A stretch of 64,000 nt of DNA from DASUBN01 sp036000105 (GTDB lineage Bacteria > Pseudomonadota > Gammaproteobacteria > Natronospirales > REEB76). The notes below the pieces were generated by a model, which did no database searches, was not told the origin of the DNA, and saw only the letters and a list, made by a program, of their open reading frames with translations. A program made the position numbers and the translations under genes. Position 1 is the stretch's first letter; every line of letters begins with the position of its first letter. This document shows positions 6,544 to 15,340 of the stretch, in pieces. The stretch covers positions 107,171 through 171,170 of the forward strand of contig DASYGE010000007.1 of the NCBI GenBank assembly GCA_036000105.1, in the 5' to 3' direction.

Positions 6544-8598
6544 TTACTTGACCTTCATCCCGGGTTGCGCGCCGGCGTGGGGTTCGAGTATCCAGAGGTC
6601 CTTGCCGCCCGGCCCCGCCGCCAACACCATGCCTTCGGACATGCCGAACTTCATCTTGCGCGGCGCCAGGTTCGCCACCATCACTGTGAGCTTGCCTTCC
6701 AGTTGCTCCGGCGCATAGGCACTCTTGATGCCGGCGAACACGTTGCGCGTGCCGTCGCCGAGGTCCAGCGTCAGTCGCAGGAGCTTGTCGGCCCCCTCCA
6801 CGTGTTCCGCCTTGGCGATGCGCGCGATGCGCAGATCGATCTTGGCGAAATCCTCGTAGCTGATCTCGGCGGTGATGGGATCCATGTTCGATGCCTTCTG
6901 GGTGGTTTTCGCCAAGTCTTCCTTTGAAGCTTCGACCATAATTTGAATTGCTTTAGGGTCAACTCGAATCATTAATGGTTCGTATGGGCGTATTTTCTCA
7001 GATGGATATTCATTTAAATGCGCAAAATCTAGCTTGCCTTCTAGATTTAAGAACCGCGCGACATTATCGGCAAATTTCGGCATCACTGGCTTTAGATAGA
7101 TAGTCAAAATGCGAAATGCATTGATTGCAAGACTGCAAATTTCATGCAATGCCTCTTTGGCATCCGGACGTTTCGCAAGTTCCCAGGGCTTATGTTTATC
7201 TATTGTCTGATTAATGTAGTCAGCAAGCCGCATCACCTCACGAATTACGACAGCGTATTCACGGTCCTCATAAGCACGAGATATTTCTTCTTCAGCAACT
7301 AGCAAGACTCCTGCAATTACATCGATACTCACATCTGATTTTCCAACGTCATCTTTTGGCTTGGCCAACTTCCCATCAAAGTTTTTAGTTATGAAGCCCG
7401 CGCAGCGGCTCGCGATGTTCACCAGCTTGCCCACCAGGTCCGAGTTAACCCGCTGCAAGAAATCTTCCAGGTTGAGATCGATGTCGTCTATGCCCGGGCC
7501 GAACTTGGCGGCGAAGTAATAGCGCAGGTATTCGGGCTCGAGGCCAGCATCCAGATAGGTCCGGCCCTTGATGAAGGTGCCCCGGGACTTGGACATCTTC
7601 TGTCCGTTCACCGTCAGGAAGCCGTGGGCGTATACCGCAGTAGGCGTGCGGAACCCTGCGCCCTCCAGCATGGCCGGCCAGAACAACGAATGGAAATAGA
7701 TGATGTCCTTGCCGATGAAGTGGTACACCTCTTTGGTGCTGCCCTTCTTCCAGTAGGAATCGAAGTCCAGGTCCTTGCGCCGGGCGCAGAGGTTCTTGAA
7801 ACTCGCCATGTAGCCGATGGGCGCATCCAGCCACACATAGAAATACTTGCCCGGCGCATCGGGTATCTCGAAGCCGAAGTAGGGCGCGTCGCGGGAGATG
7901 TCCCAGTCCTGCAGGCCGGCGGCGAACCACTCATCCAGCTTGCGCGTCACCGCCTCGTGCAGGTGCCCAGCACGGGTCCATTCGTGCAGCATCTTGTCGA
8001 AGTCGCCCAGCTTGAAGAAGTAATGCTCGGATTCCCGTTCCACCGGACGGGTGCCGGAGATCACCGACACCGGGTTCTTGAGGTCCGCGGGGCTATAGGT
8101 GGCGCCGCAGTTCTCGCAGGAATCGCCGTACTGGTCCGGCGTGGCGCAGCGCGGGCAGGTGCCCTTGATGAAACGGTCCGGCAGGAACATCTTCGCCTGC
8201 TCGTCATAGAACTGGCGGATGGTACGCACCGCGATGTGGCTCGGCTTCGCGTCCCGCAGGTTCTTGTATATCAGCGTCGCCAGCTCCCGGTTCTCCGGGG
8301 TGTGGGTGCTGTGGTAGTTATCGAAACTGATCAGGAAATCCTTGAAGTCCCGCTCGTGCTCCACCTTGACCCCGGCGATCAGTTCCTCCGGGGTGATGCC
8401 GAGTTCCCGCGCCTTCAGCATGATGGGTGTGCCATGGGCATCGTCGGCGCACACATAGATGCAGTCCCGCCCGGCCATCTTCTGGTAGCGCACCCAGATG
8501 TCCGTGGAGATATAGCCCACCAGATGGCCCAGATGGATGGAGCCGTTGGCGTAGGGCAGGGCGTAGGTGACTAGGATGTCGCGGTCTTTCTGCGGCAT
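6544..8598 (-). CDS. metG: Methionine-tRNA ligase
   Basis: The enzyme has 684 residues and is the long form. The class I signature is HLGH (residues 22-25), the zinc knuckle is CPRC...CENC (about 143-160), KMSKS lies near residue 336, and a C-terminal tRNA-binding Trbp111-like domain begins with EDFAKIDLRIARI (about 577-684). First gene of the metG-rnfB-nth-DUF1841 operon. The DNA coding residues about 402-564, the anticodon-binding domain, is markedly AT-rich compared with the rest (see the separate entry), yet the frame is intact and the family features continue. Confidence 0.97.
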   Translation of the reverse strand: MPQKDRDILVTYALPYANGSIHLGHLVGYISTDIWVRYQKMAGRDCIYVCADDAHGTPIMLKARELGITPEELIAGVKVEHERDFKDFLISFDNYHSTHTPENRELATLIYKNLRDAKPSHIAVRTIRQFYDEQAKMFLPDRFIKGTCPRCATPDQYGDSCENCGATYSPADLKNPVSVISGTRPVERESEHYFFKLGDFDKMLHEWTRAGHLHEAVTRKLDEWFAAGLQDWDISRDAPYFGFEIPDAPGKYFYVWLDAPIGYMASFKNLCARRKDLDFDSYWKKGSTKEVYHFIGKDIIYFHSLFWPAMLEGAGFRTPTAVYAHGFLTVNGQKMSKSRGTFIKGRTYLDAGLEPEYLRYYFAAKFGPGIDDIDLNLEDFLQRVNSDLVGKLVNIASRCAGFITKNFDGKLAKPKDDVGKSDVSIDVIAGVLLVAEEEISRAYEDREYAVVIREVMRLADYINQTIDKHKPWELAKRPDAKEALHEICSLAINAFRILTIYLKPVMPKFADNVARFLNLEGKLDFAHLNEYPSEKIRPYEPLMIRVDPKAIQIMVEASKEDLAKTTQKASNMDPITAEISYEDFAKIDLRIARIAKAEHVEGADKLLRLTLDLGDGTRNVFAGIKSAYAPEQLEGKLTVMVANLAPRKMKFGMSEGMVLAAGPGGKDLWILEPHAGAQPGMKVK
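6905..7393. other. AT-rich block inside metG (possible recombinant segment)
   Basis: Within an otherwise GC-rich gene, this stretch switches to AT-rich codons. Hand counts give 22 G+C of 60 at 7081-7140, against 34 of 60 at 7501-7560. The edges are fairly sharp, near 6905 and 7393, and coincide with the anticodon-binding domain. The reading frame is continuous. Gene conversion or domain replacement from a lower-GC donor is the simplest reading. Confidence 0.65.
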
Positions 8599-8732
8599 GG
8601 GCGGGTTCGATCTGCTTCTTATGCTGCCGGTAGGCGGGCGTGGAATTATGCCATAGCCCCGCTGCCGGTCCTTGGGGTCGGAGCCGGGATGCTAGAATGC
8701 GCCGCCATCCCATCCGAACCCGCGACCATCGC

Positions 8733-9821
8733 ATGACAGCTGTTTCCCGGGACCGCGTCGAGGCGGCCCTCAAAGCCTGGACCGAACCCCACCTGGGCAC
8801 GGATCTCGTGACCGCGGGGGCGGTGCGTGGCATCGAAGTGGACGGCGGCAAGGTCAGCGTCGATGTGGATCCAGGTTTCCCCCTGGGGGCCTACCGCGAA
8901 GCCTTGGCGACCGAGCTGCGCAAGCTGCTGCAGGCCGTGCCCGGTGTCGAGCGGGCCGAAGTGCGGGTCGGCAACGCCATCCTGTCCCACGCGGTGCAGC
9001 GCAACCTCACGCCGCTCCCCGGCATCAAGAACGTCATCGCCGTGGCTTCCGGCAAGGGCGGCGTGGGTAAGTCCACCGTCGCCGTGAACTTGGCGCTCGC
9101 TCTCGCCACCGATGGCGCCACTGTCGGTATCTTGGATGCAGACATCTACGGCCCGAGCCAGCCGCGCATGCTGGGACTCACAGGCCGGCCCAACAGCAAG
9201 GACGGCAAGCACATCGAGCCCATGCAGGCTTACGGCGTGAAATGCATGTCCATCGGCTTCCTCATCGATGCCGAGACGCCCATGGTCTGGCGCGGTCCCA
9301 TGGTCACCCAGGCCTTGGTGCAGCTCATCCGCGAGACCCTCTGGGGTGATCTCGATTACCTCATCGTGGACATGCCGCCGGGCACCGGCGACATCCAACT
9401 CACGCTCTCCCAGCAGGTGCCGGTCTCCGGCGCCGTGATCGTCACCACGCCCCAGGAGATCGCACTGCTGGATGCCCGCAAGGGCCTCAAGATGTTCCAG
9501 AAGGTGGAAGTGAACGTCCTCGGGGTGGTGGAGAACATGAGTACCCATGTGTGCAGCCACTGCGGCCACGAGGAACACATCTTCGGTACCGGCGGCGGCC
9601 AGAGCCTCGCCGCCCAATACCAGGTGCCCTTCCTCGGCAGCCTGCCTCTCGAACTCAGGATCCGTGAGCAGACCGATGCCGGTCGCCCCACGGTGGTATC
9701 GGAACCCGAGAGCAGCGTCGCGGCGCGCTACCGGGACATCGCACGGCGCGCCACGGCGCGCTTGGCGCTCGCCGGCAAGGATTACGCGGGGGCATTCCCC
9801 AAGATCGTCATAGAAGATTGA
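8733..9821 (+). CDS. apbC: Iron-sulfur cluster carrier protein ApbC/Mrp (P-loop ATPase)
   Basis: The protein has 362 residues from the ATG at 8733; the frame extends upstream but without family sequence. An N-terminal MIP18-like domain (about 1-85) precedes the ATPase domain with the deviant Walker A GKGGVGKST, DADIYGPSQPRM, and DMPPGTGDIQLTLSQ. The C-terminal STHVCSHCGHEEHIFG holds the CxxC pair that binds the bridging cluster. It loads Fe-S clusters onto target proteins. Divergent from metG across 134 bp, an arrangement seen in many gammaproteobacteria. Confidence 0.96.
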   Translation: MTAVSRDRVEAALKAWTEPHLGTDLVTAGAVRGIEVDGGKVSVDVDPGFPLGAYREALATELRKLLQAVPGVERAEVRVGNAILSHAVQRNLTPLPGIKNVIAVASGKGGVGKSTVAVNLALALATDGATVGILDADIYGPSQPRMLGLTGRPNSKDGKHIEPMQAYGVKCMSIGFLIDAETPMVWRGPMVTQALVQLIRETLWGDLDYLIVDMPPGTGDIQLTLSQQVPVSGAVIVTTPQEIALLDARKGLKMFQKVEVNVLGVVENMSTHVCSHCGHEEHIFGTGGGQSLAAQYQVPFLGSLPLELRIREQTDAGRPTVVSEPESSVAARYRDIARRATARLALAGKDYAGAFPKIVIED

Positions 9822-9966
9822 AGGCACCTCTAAAAATGGATCTTTTGTCCCCCCCGGCTGCGTTAAAAATGTCCTCGGAGTCCTCATGTACTGGCATGTA
9901 CACTCCGGCTCCTCGGACATTTTTGCCTTGCCGTAGGAGCAAAATCTCCGATTTTTAGAGGCACCT
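9821..9966. repeat. Long imperfect palindrome, copy A (apbC-dcd intergenic)
   Basis: The outer arms CCTCTAAAAAT (9827-9837) and ATTTTTAGAGG (9951-9961) are perfect complements. Inner arms AAAAATGTCC (9865-9874) and GGACATTTTT (9915-9924) form a second 10-bp stem. The left side reads GGATCTTTTG and the right side GCCTTG...CAAAATCTCC, features shared with copies B and D. The arms are too long and interrupted for a simple terminator, although the RNA could fold. Confidence 0.8.
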
Positions 9967-10027
9967 TCCAATCGTTTAGTGCGGATTGCCTGGAATTCAC
10001 GACAGCCATTAAACAAGAGAAGCATCC

Positions 10028-10594
10028 ATGAGCATCAAAGCAGACAAGTGGATCCGGCGTATGGCCGAGAAGCACGGGATGATCGAGCCTTTCGAGCCCG
10101 GCCAGGTGCGGCAGAACGCCGGCGGCAAGATCGTATCCTACGGCACCTCGAGCTACGGCTACGACGTACGCTGCGCCGATGAGTTCAAGATCTTCACCAA
10201 CATCAACAGCACCATCGTGGATCCCAAGAAGTTCGACGAGCGCAGCTTCGTGGATTTCAAGGGCGATTGCTGCGTGATCCCACCCAACTCCTTCGCCCTG
10301 GCGCGTACCGTGGAGTTCTTCCGCATCCCGCGCAGCGTGCTCACGGTGTGCCTGGGCAAATCCACCTATGCCCGCTGCGGCATCATCGTGAACGTGACCC
10401 CGCTGGAACCGGAGTGGGAAGGTCATGTGACGCTGGAGTTCTCCAACACCACGCCGCTGCCCGCCAAGATCTACGCCAACGAAGGCGTGGCCCAGATGCT
10501 GTTCCTGGAGTCCGACGAGATCTGCGAGACGTCTTATAAGGACAGGGGCGGCAAGTACCAGGGCCAGAAAGGCGTCACGCTACCAAAGACGTGA
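10028..10594 (+). CDS. dcd: dCTP deaminase
   Basis: The enzyme has 188 residues. It deaminates dCTP to dUTP, the first step to dTTP in gammaproteobacteria. The family blocks are intact: SSYGYDVRC near the N-terminus, GKSTYARCGI, and the active-site stretch NVTPLEPEWEGHVTLEFSN with the catalytic glutamate, then GVAQMLFLE. The C-terminal GGKYQGQKGVTLPKT lid is present. It follows palindrome copy A, with an AGAGAAGC ribosome site, and converges on the DUF3108 gene. Confidence 0.97.
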   Translation: MSIKADKWIRRMAEKHGMIEPFEPGQVRQNAGGKIVSYGTSSYGYDVRCADEFKIFTNINSTIVDPKKFDERSFVDFKGDCCVIPPNSFALARTVEFFRIPRSVLTVCLGKSTYARCGIIVNVTPLEPEWEGHVTLEFSNTTPLPAKIYANEGVAQMLFLESDEICETSYKDRGGKYQGQKGVTLPKT

Positions 10595-10600
10595 CGACCG

Positions 10601-11356
10601 TCATTTCTTTGTCGTGGCGGCTGCCGGTGCAGGGCTGCCGAAGGCGATGTCGTCCAGCGACAGGGTGATGGTGGCCTTGCCCGGTTCTGTCTGCTGTATC
10701 TGCAGCAGCAGGTAATGGAACGTCGGCGCGAGCCACACGGTGATAGTCCGTCCCTTCGTCGGCTCTTTCAGTTCCAGCACCGTGGCATCCACCTGTACCT
10801 TGCCCACCTTCATCTTCTGGTCCGGCAGTTTGTGCGGCGTGTAGCTGGTGATGGAGCCATGATCCAGGAGCTTGTAGCCATCCGCCAGCTTCCCGGAGGC
10901 GACATCCGCCGCCAGGATCAGCTGGATCAGGAACACGTCGCTCACCTCGGGAGTGAGCGGGTTCTTGCGCTTATGGCCGTCATCCTCGCCCTGAGCGACG
11001 GGCTTGCTCCAATCGAACTGGATGGAATCGGATTTCTTGTCTTTGCCGGTCTGGACGTAGCTGTATCCCAGCGAGCGCGGCCGCCCGTCCTTGAGTTCGA
11101 ACTGGCTTCTCTGTGTGACCGTGACGTCGCCGGCGAACAGCGCAGCGAGGCCGGTAGTCTCGGAGTTGGAGGTGTAGGTATAGCGGCCCCCACCATCCTG
11201 CACCAGGCTAAAGTGGGATACACCCAGGGTCAGGCTGTTGCGCGCCAGGGTGTAATCGGCGTGATAGGGCGCGAGCACGTCGCTGCCTGCCCGCGCGTCC
11301 ACCGCGAGCAATAGTCCGCAGGCCAGAGCGATCGTCCCTGCTTTCAGGTTCTTCAT
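10601..11356 (-). CDS. DUF3108 family periplasmic protein
   Basis: The protein has 251 residues from the ATG at 11354-11356, which overlaps the purN stop in ATGA. It has a signal peptide (about 1-23, ending VDARA). The mature part has the DUF3108 beta-rich pattern: YHADYTLARNSLTLGVS, YTSNSETTGLAALF, RSLGYSYVQ and ITVWLAPTFHYLLLQIQQ. This family often follows purN in gammaproteobacteria; its role is unknown, presumably in the cell envelope. It ends in a low-complexity AAATTKK tail. Confidence 0.88.
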   Translation of the reverse strand: MKNLKAGTIALACGLLLAVDARAGSDVLAPYHADYTLARNSLTLGVSHFSLVQDGGGRYTYTSNSETTGLAALFAGDVTVTQRSQFELKDGRPRSLGYSYVQTGKDKKSDSIQFDWSKPVAQGEDDGHKRKNPLTPEVSDVFLIQLILAADVASGKLADGYKLLDHGSITSYTPHKLPDQKMKVGKVQVDATVLELKEPTKGRTITVWLAPTFHYLLLQIQQTEPGKATITLSLDDIAFGSPAPAAATTKK

Positions 11357-12021
11357 GCTGAGTCCCTTTCTTTCCATGGAAATATTCTTGGCATGGTGAG
11401 GGGTGCGCCGTCAAACATGACATGCCCGCCCTCGAATCCCAGGCGGCCTTCTGCGTACCAGCCGATCACCCGGGGGTAGAGTTCGTGTTCGCGCCGCTGC
11501 ACCCGGGTCCGGAGCGCGGCCTCGTCGTCACCGTCCAGCACCGGTACCTCCGCCTGGGCGATCACCGCGCCACTGTCCAGTTCTTCGGTGACGAAGTGCA
11601 CGCTGCAACCGTGCAGCCTGTCGCCCGCTTCCAGCGCGCGGCGGTGGGTGTGCAGGCCGCGGTATTTCGGCAGCAGCGAGGGATGGATGTTGAGCATATG
11701 TCCCAGGTGACGGCGCACGAAGCCGGGACCGAGGATGCGCATGAATCCGGCCAACGCCACGAGCTCCGGCGCATGCCGATCCACGGCACGGATGAGGGCC
11801 GTATCGTAAGCATCCTTGTCAGGGAATTCCGCCGGCGTCACGATCTCTATTGGCACATCTGCTTTACGGGCCCGCTTCAGAGCTTCCGCTTCAGGCCGGT
11901 CGCTCACCACGGCGCGCACCTGCACGGGCAGGGTGCCCGCAGCGGCATGCTCGAGTATCGCCTGGAGATTGCTGCCGAACCCCGAGACCAGCACCACCAC
12001 CGGTGCCTTGGCGGCTGACAT
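11353..12021 (-). CDS. purN: Phosphoribosylglycinamide formyltransferase (GART)
   Basis: The enzyme has 222 residues from the ATG at 12019-12021, which overlaps the purM stop by one base. It transfers the formyl group from 10-formyl-THF to GAR in purine synthesis. The substrate loop VSGFGSNLQAI, the catalytic NIHPSLLPKYRG (Asn and His) and the aspartate in EELDSGAVIAQ are all present. Middle gene of purM-purN-DUF3108. Confidence 0.97.
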   Translation of the reverse strand: MSAAKAPVVVLVSGFGSNLQAILEHAAAGTLPVQVRAVVSDRPEAEALKRARKADVPIEIVTPAEFPDKDAYDTALIRAVDRHAPELVALAGFMRILGPGFVRRHLGHMLNIHPSLLPKYRGLHTHRRALEAGDRLHGCSVHFVTEELDSGAVIAQAEVPVLDGDDEAALRTRVQRREHELYPRVIGWYAEGRLGFEGGHVMFDGAPLTMPRIFPWKERDSA

Positions 12022-13049
12022 CAGCGGATGACGACGCCGTTGACGCCGCTCTCCACCCGACCCACGCGCCAGGCCTGTTCGCCAGAGGCCTTGAGCAGTT
12101 CCAACACGCGCGGAGCATCCGCCTCGGCAACGCAGGCCACCATGCCTATGCCCATATTGAAGGTGCGGTACATCTCCGCTTCCGGGATGCTGCCTTCCTG
12201 CATCAGCCACTGGAATATCGCCGGTCGTGGCCAGGATTTCGCATCCAGCGTGACACCTAGGTCTTCCGGCACCACCCGCGGGATATTCTCCGTGAGACCG
12301 CCGCCTGTGATGTGGGCGAAGGCGTGTACCGGCACCTGCTCCAGGAGTTTTAGCAGGGACTTCACGTAGATGCGCGTGGGCTCCATGAGCTGCTCGATGA
12401 GCGCGCGCCCATCGAGTCGCTGCTCGAACTGTGCACCGGAGACCGCCAGCACCTTGCGGATCAGCGAGTAACCGTTGGAATGGGGACCGGAGGAAGCGAG
12501 GCCGATGATCACGTCACCTGCCTTGACCTTGCTGCCGTCGATGATCTTGTCTTTCTCCACCACGCCGACGGAGAAGCCGGCGAGGTCGTAATCCTGGCCC
12601 TGGTACATGCCCGGCAGTTCGGCGGTCTCGCCACCCACCAGCGCACAGCCGGCGAGTTCGCAACCGCGGGCGATGCCCTCGATGACTTCGGCAGCCATGT
12701 CCACGTCCAGCTTGCCGGTGGCGTAGTAGTCCAGGAAGAACAGGGGCTCGGCGCCTTGCACCACCACGTCGTTGACGCACATGGCCACGAGGTCGGTGCC
12801 GATGCCGCCGTGGCGGCCGCTCTCGATGGCGAGCTTGAGCTTGGTGCCCACGCCGTCGGTGCCGGAGACCAGCACCGGATGACGGTAGCGTGACGGCAAC
12901 TCCACCAGCGCGCCGAAGCCGCCGAGTCCGCCCAGCACCTCGGGACGCAGCGTGCGCTTCGCGGCCGGCTTGATGCGCTCCACGAGCGCATCACCCGCGT
13001 CGATATCCACGCCGGCATCGCGGTAAGTGAGGGGTTTTTTGGCGGTCAT
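12021..13049 (-). CDS. purM: Phosphoribosylformylglycinamidine cyclo-ligase (AIR synthetase)
   Basis: The enzyme has 342 residues and converts FGAM to AIR with ATP. Clear PurM features: TYRDAGVDIDAGD at the N-terminus, SGTDGVGTKLKLA, DLVAMCVNDVVVQGAEPLFFLDYYA, GGETAELPGMY and AHITGGGLTENIPRV. First gene of the purine operon on this strand. Its leader holds a hairpin (AAACCGC 13081-13087 with GCGGTTT 13098-13104) that might affect expression. Confidence 0.97.
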   Translation of the reverse strand: MTAKKPLTYRDAGVDIDAGDALVERIKPAAKRTLRPEVLGGLGGFGALVELPSRYRHPVLVSGTDGVGTKLKLAIESGRHGGIGTDLVAMCVNDVVVQGAEPLFFLDYYATGKLDVDMAAEVIEGIARGCELAGCALVGGETAELPGMYQGQDYDLAGFSVGVVEKDKIIDGSKVKAGDVIIGLASSGPHSNGYSLIRKVLAVSGAQFEQRLDGRALIEQLMEPTRIYVKSLLKLLEQVPVHAFAHITGGGLTENIPRVVPEDLGVTLDAKSWPRPAIFQWLMQEGSIPEAEMYRTFNMGIGMVACVAEADAPRVLELLKASGEQAWRVGRVESGVNGVVIR

Positions 13050-13157
13050 TTAGGGATGTTTCCCAGGCAAGCAGGCCTTGAAACCGCTCGCCGGGCGGCG
13101 GTTTGAGACTGTATATTCTACACGACGCCTGATTTCCGCCGCTGGATGCGGGAGAAT

Positions 13158-14282
13158 ATGCCTGTGAAGACACCCCATCACCCATTCATATGCTTGCTGG
13201 CCGCCATCTTCTGGATGGTCGCCGCCGTGCCTGCACGTGCCGCCACGGTCACGGGACTCTATGAGGCGCGTGTACCGGTGGTGGACCAGTCCTCCAGCGC
13301 CCGCACTGCGGCGCTGCAACAGGCGCTCGCGGTAGTGCTGGTGAAGGTCACGGGCGCGCGTTCGGTGCCCGGTCCCTTGAGTGCCGCTTTGGGTGATGCC
13401 GCCCACTACATGCAGCAATACCGTTACGAACAGGCACCGCCCGATCCCAACGCCCAGTCCGGCGCCGCGCCCGCGCTGCTCCTGTGGGCGCGCTTCGATC
13501 CCCGGGTGGTGAACGAGGCCGTCAGCGCCGCTCACGCCCCCCTATGGGGTGCCGAGCGTCCCCGCACTCTCGTGTGGCTCGCCCTGCAGGACAGCACCGG
13601 TGCGCGGATCTTGCCCGCCACCGATAGTTCCTTCCTGATGCAGGCCCTGACCGCCGCCGCCGATCAACGTGGCATCGTGCTCCTGTTCCCCCAGATGGAC
13701 CCGGTGGACCGGGCCGCTATCGGCGTGCCGGACGTGGCGGGCTTCTCCGCCGATCGCATCCGCCAGGCGTCCCAGCGTTACAAACCGGATGCCGTGTTGA
13801 TGGGCAGCATCACGCCTTTTGGCGCCGGCCAGTACGCGGCCCATTGGCAGCTCATCACCGGAACCCAGCAGGAGACGTGGGTGACGCCGCCCGGGGATGA
13901 AGTGGTGACGGTGGTGGACGGCGTGCAGGTCTCGGCCGATCGCTATGCCGCGCGCTATGCCATCGCTACCGATGCGGGCGATATCGCCGGTGTTTCCCTG
14001 GTGGTGCAGGGCGTCACCAGTCTCGATATCTATGCCAAGGTCTTGAGCTATCTCAGCGGCCTCACGCCGGTGCGCGCGGTGCATGTGCAACGCATGGCAG
14101 AGGGCAGCGCGTATTTCAGCGTTGATGCCCACGGCAGCCTGGATAACCTGCAAGCCGCACTGACCTTGGGCGGCTTGCTGGCGCCGGCGGATACCGCCAT
14201 CGCGACTGCGACCAGCGCTCCTGCCGGCACCACCTCGATCCCGGCGCAGACTTTGCTCTATCGCTACGTGCCTGGCCCATGA
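13158..14282 (+). CDS. DUF2066 domain periplasmic protein
   Basis: The protein has about 374 residues with a signal peptide (FICLLAAIFWMVAAVPARA). The N-terminal mature part matches DUF2066: TGLYEARVPVVDQSSSARTAALQQAL and VLVKVTGARS, then an FDP...V motif. The start is uncertain: ATG at 13146 and 13158 and GTG at 13164 are in frame, and GGAG at 13151-13154 is best spaced for the GTG. DUF2066 genes typically precede the AI-2E permease and hda, as here. Function unknown. Confidence 0.85.
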   Translation: MPVKTPHHPFICLLAAIFWMVAAVPARAATVTGLYEARVPVVDQSSSARTAALQQALAVVLVKVTGARSVPGPLSAALGDAAHYMQQYRYEQAPPDPNAQSGAAPALLLWARFDPRVVNEAVSAAHAPLWGAERPRTLVWLALQDSTGARILPATDSSFLMQALTAAADQRGIVLLFPQMDPVDRAAIGVPDVAGFSADRIRQASQRYKPDAVLMGSITPFGAGQYAAHWQLITGTQQETWVTPPGDEVVTVVDGVQVSADRYAARYAIATDAGDIAGVSLVVQGVTSLDIYAKVLSYLSGLTPVRAVHVQRMAEGSAYFSVDAHGSLDNLQAALTLGGLLAPADTAIATATSAPAGTTSIPAQTLLYRYVPGP

Positions 14283-15340
14283 GCCGCGAGACCAAGATCT
14301 GGTTGATCGCAGGCGGGCTCGGCATCTGTGCGCTGCTGTATCTCCTCGGCCCCATCCTCACCCCGTTCCTCATCAGTGCGCTCTTGGCCTGGTTGGGCGA
14401 TCCCATGGCCGATCGGCTGGAAGCCTGGAAGTTCCCCCGCAGCCTCGCCGTGGTCGTGGTGTTCATCGGCACTTTCTTGGTCCTGGGGATGCTGCTGCTG
14501 CTCATCGTGCCCATGGTGGGGCGCGAGTTTGCCGCCCTGTCGGCTCGCACGCCCGAGGCGACAACCTGGTTCCAGAACATCGCCGCACCCTGGCTCGCAG
14601 AGCATCTGCATCTGGACGCTTCGCGCCTGAAGATAGAGAACCTCTCGGGTTTCCTGACCGAGAACATCCAGAGCGCCAGCCAGCTCGCCGGTAACACGCT
14701 CGCTACCGTCACCCATTCCGGCCGCATGGTGTTCGTGATCCTCATGAACCTGCTGTTGGTGCCGGTAGTCACCTTCTACTGGCTGCGGGACTGGGATATC
14801 TTCAAGGCACGTGTCGCGGAGTTGTTGCCCCGTGATCAGGCTGGCTATATTGAGCGGCTGGTGCGGGAGTGCGAAGGGGTGCTGGCAGCATTCTTCCGCG
14901 GACAGCTGCTCGTCATGATCTGCCTCTCGGCCATCTACTCCGTGGGTCTCGCCATCGTGGGCCTGGAGAACGCCGTGGCCATCGGCGTGATCGCCGGCCT
15001 GCTGGGCTTCGTGCCCTATCTCGGTATCACCACTGGCGTGATCCTGGCACTCCTGTCCGCCGTGCTGCAGGGCGGGGACTGGTTGCCGCTGTGGGTACTG
15101 GTGGTATTCGCCGTGGGCATGGGCCTAGAGGGCATGGTGCTCACCCCGCGCTTGGTGGGCGGGCGTATCGGCCTGCACCCGGTCATGGTCATCTTCGCCA
15201 TCCTGGCCGGTGGGCGGCTGTTCGGTTTCGTGGGTGTACTCATGGCGTTGCCGGTGGCCGCGGCCTGCATGGTGTTCGCACGCCATCTGCGTGACCGTTA
15301 TCTCGAGAGCGAGTTCTATCGCGGCGACGGTGCTCCATGA
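14279..15340 (+). CDS. AI-2E family (PerM-like) membrane transporter
   Basis: The protein has 353 residues and about eight hydrophobic helices. The family pattern is clear: an N-terminal pair of helices (LIAGGLGICALLYLLGPILTPFLISALLAWL), a central soluble stretch (about 85-140), and the conserved late segments GLLGFVPYLGITTG and TPRLVGGRIGLHPVMVIFAILAGG. Substrate unknown; the AI-2 label reflects the family name only. It overlaps the DUF2066 gene and hda by ATGA on both sides, so the three are an operon. Confidence 0.92.
   Translation: MSRETKIWLIAGGLGICALLYLLGPILTPFLISALLAWLGDPMADRLEAWKFPRSLAVVVVFIGTFLVLGMLLLLIVPMVGREFAALSARTPEATTWFQNIAAPWLAEHLHLDASRLKIENLSGFLTENIQSASQLAGNTLATVTHSGRMVFVILMNLLLVPVVTFYWLRDWDIFKARVAELLPRDQAGYIERLVRECEGVLAAFFRGQLLVMICLSAIYSVGLAIVGLENAVAIGVIAGLLGFVPYLGITTGVILALLSAVLQGGDWLPLWVLVVFAVGMGLEGMVLTPRLVGGRIGLHPVMVIFAILAGGRLFGFVGVLMALPVAAACMVFARHLRDRYLESEFYRGDGAP

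Noticed and set aside
8672..8698. TTGGGG and TAGAAT as an apbC promoter
   Set aside because: The spacer is only 15 nt and the -35 match is weak.
8646..10025. 459-codon minus-strand frame including palindrome copy A
   Set aside because: It is antisense to apbC. Only its N-terminal part is the translation of the repeat, which explains its odd protein-like look.
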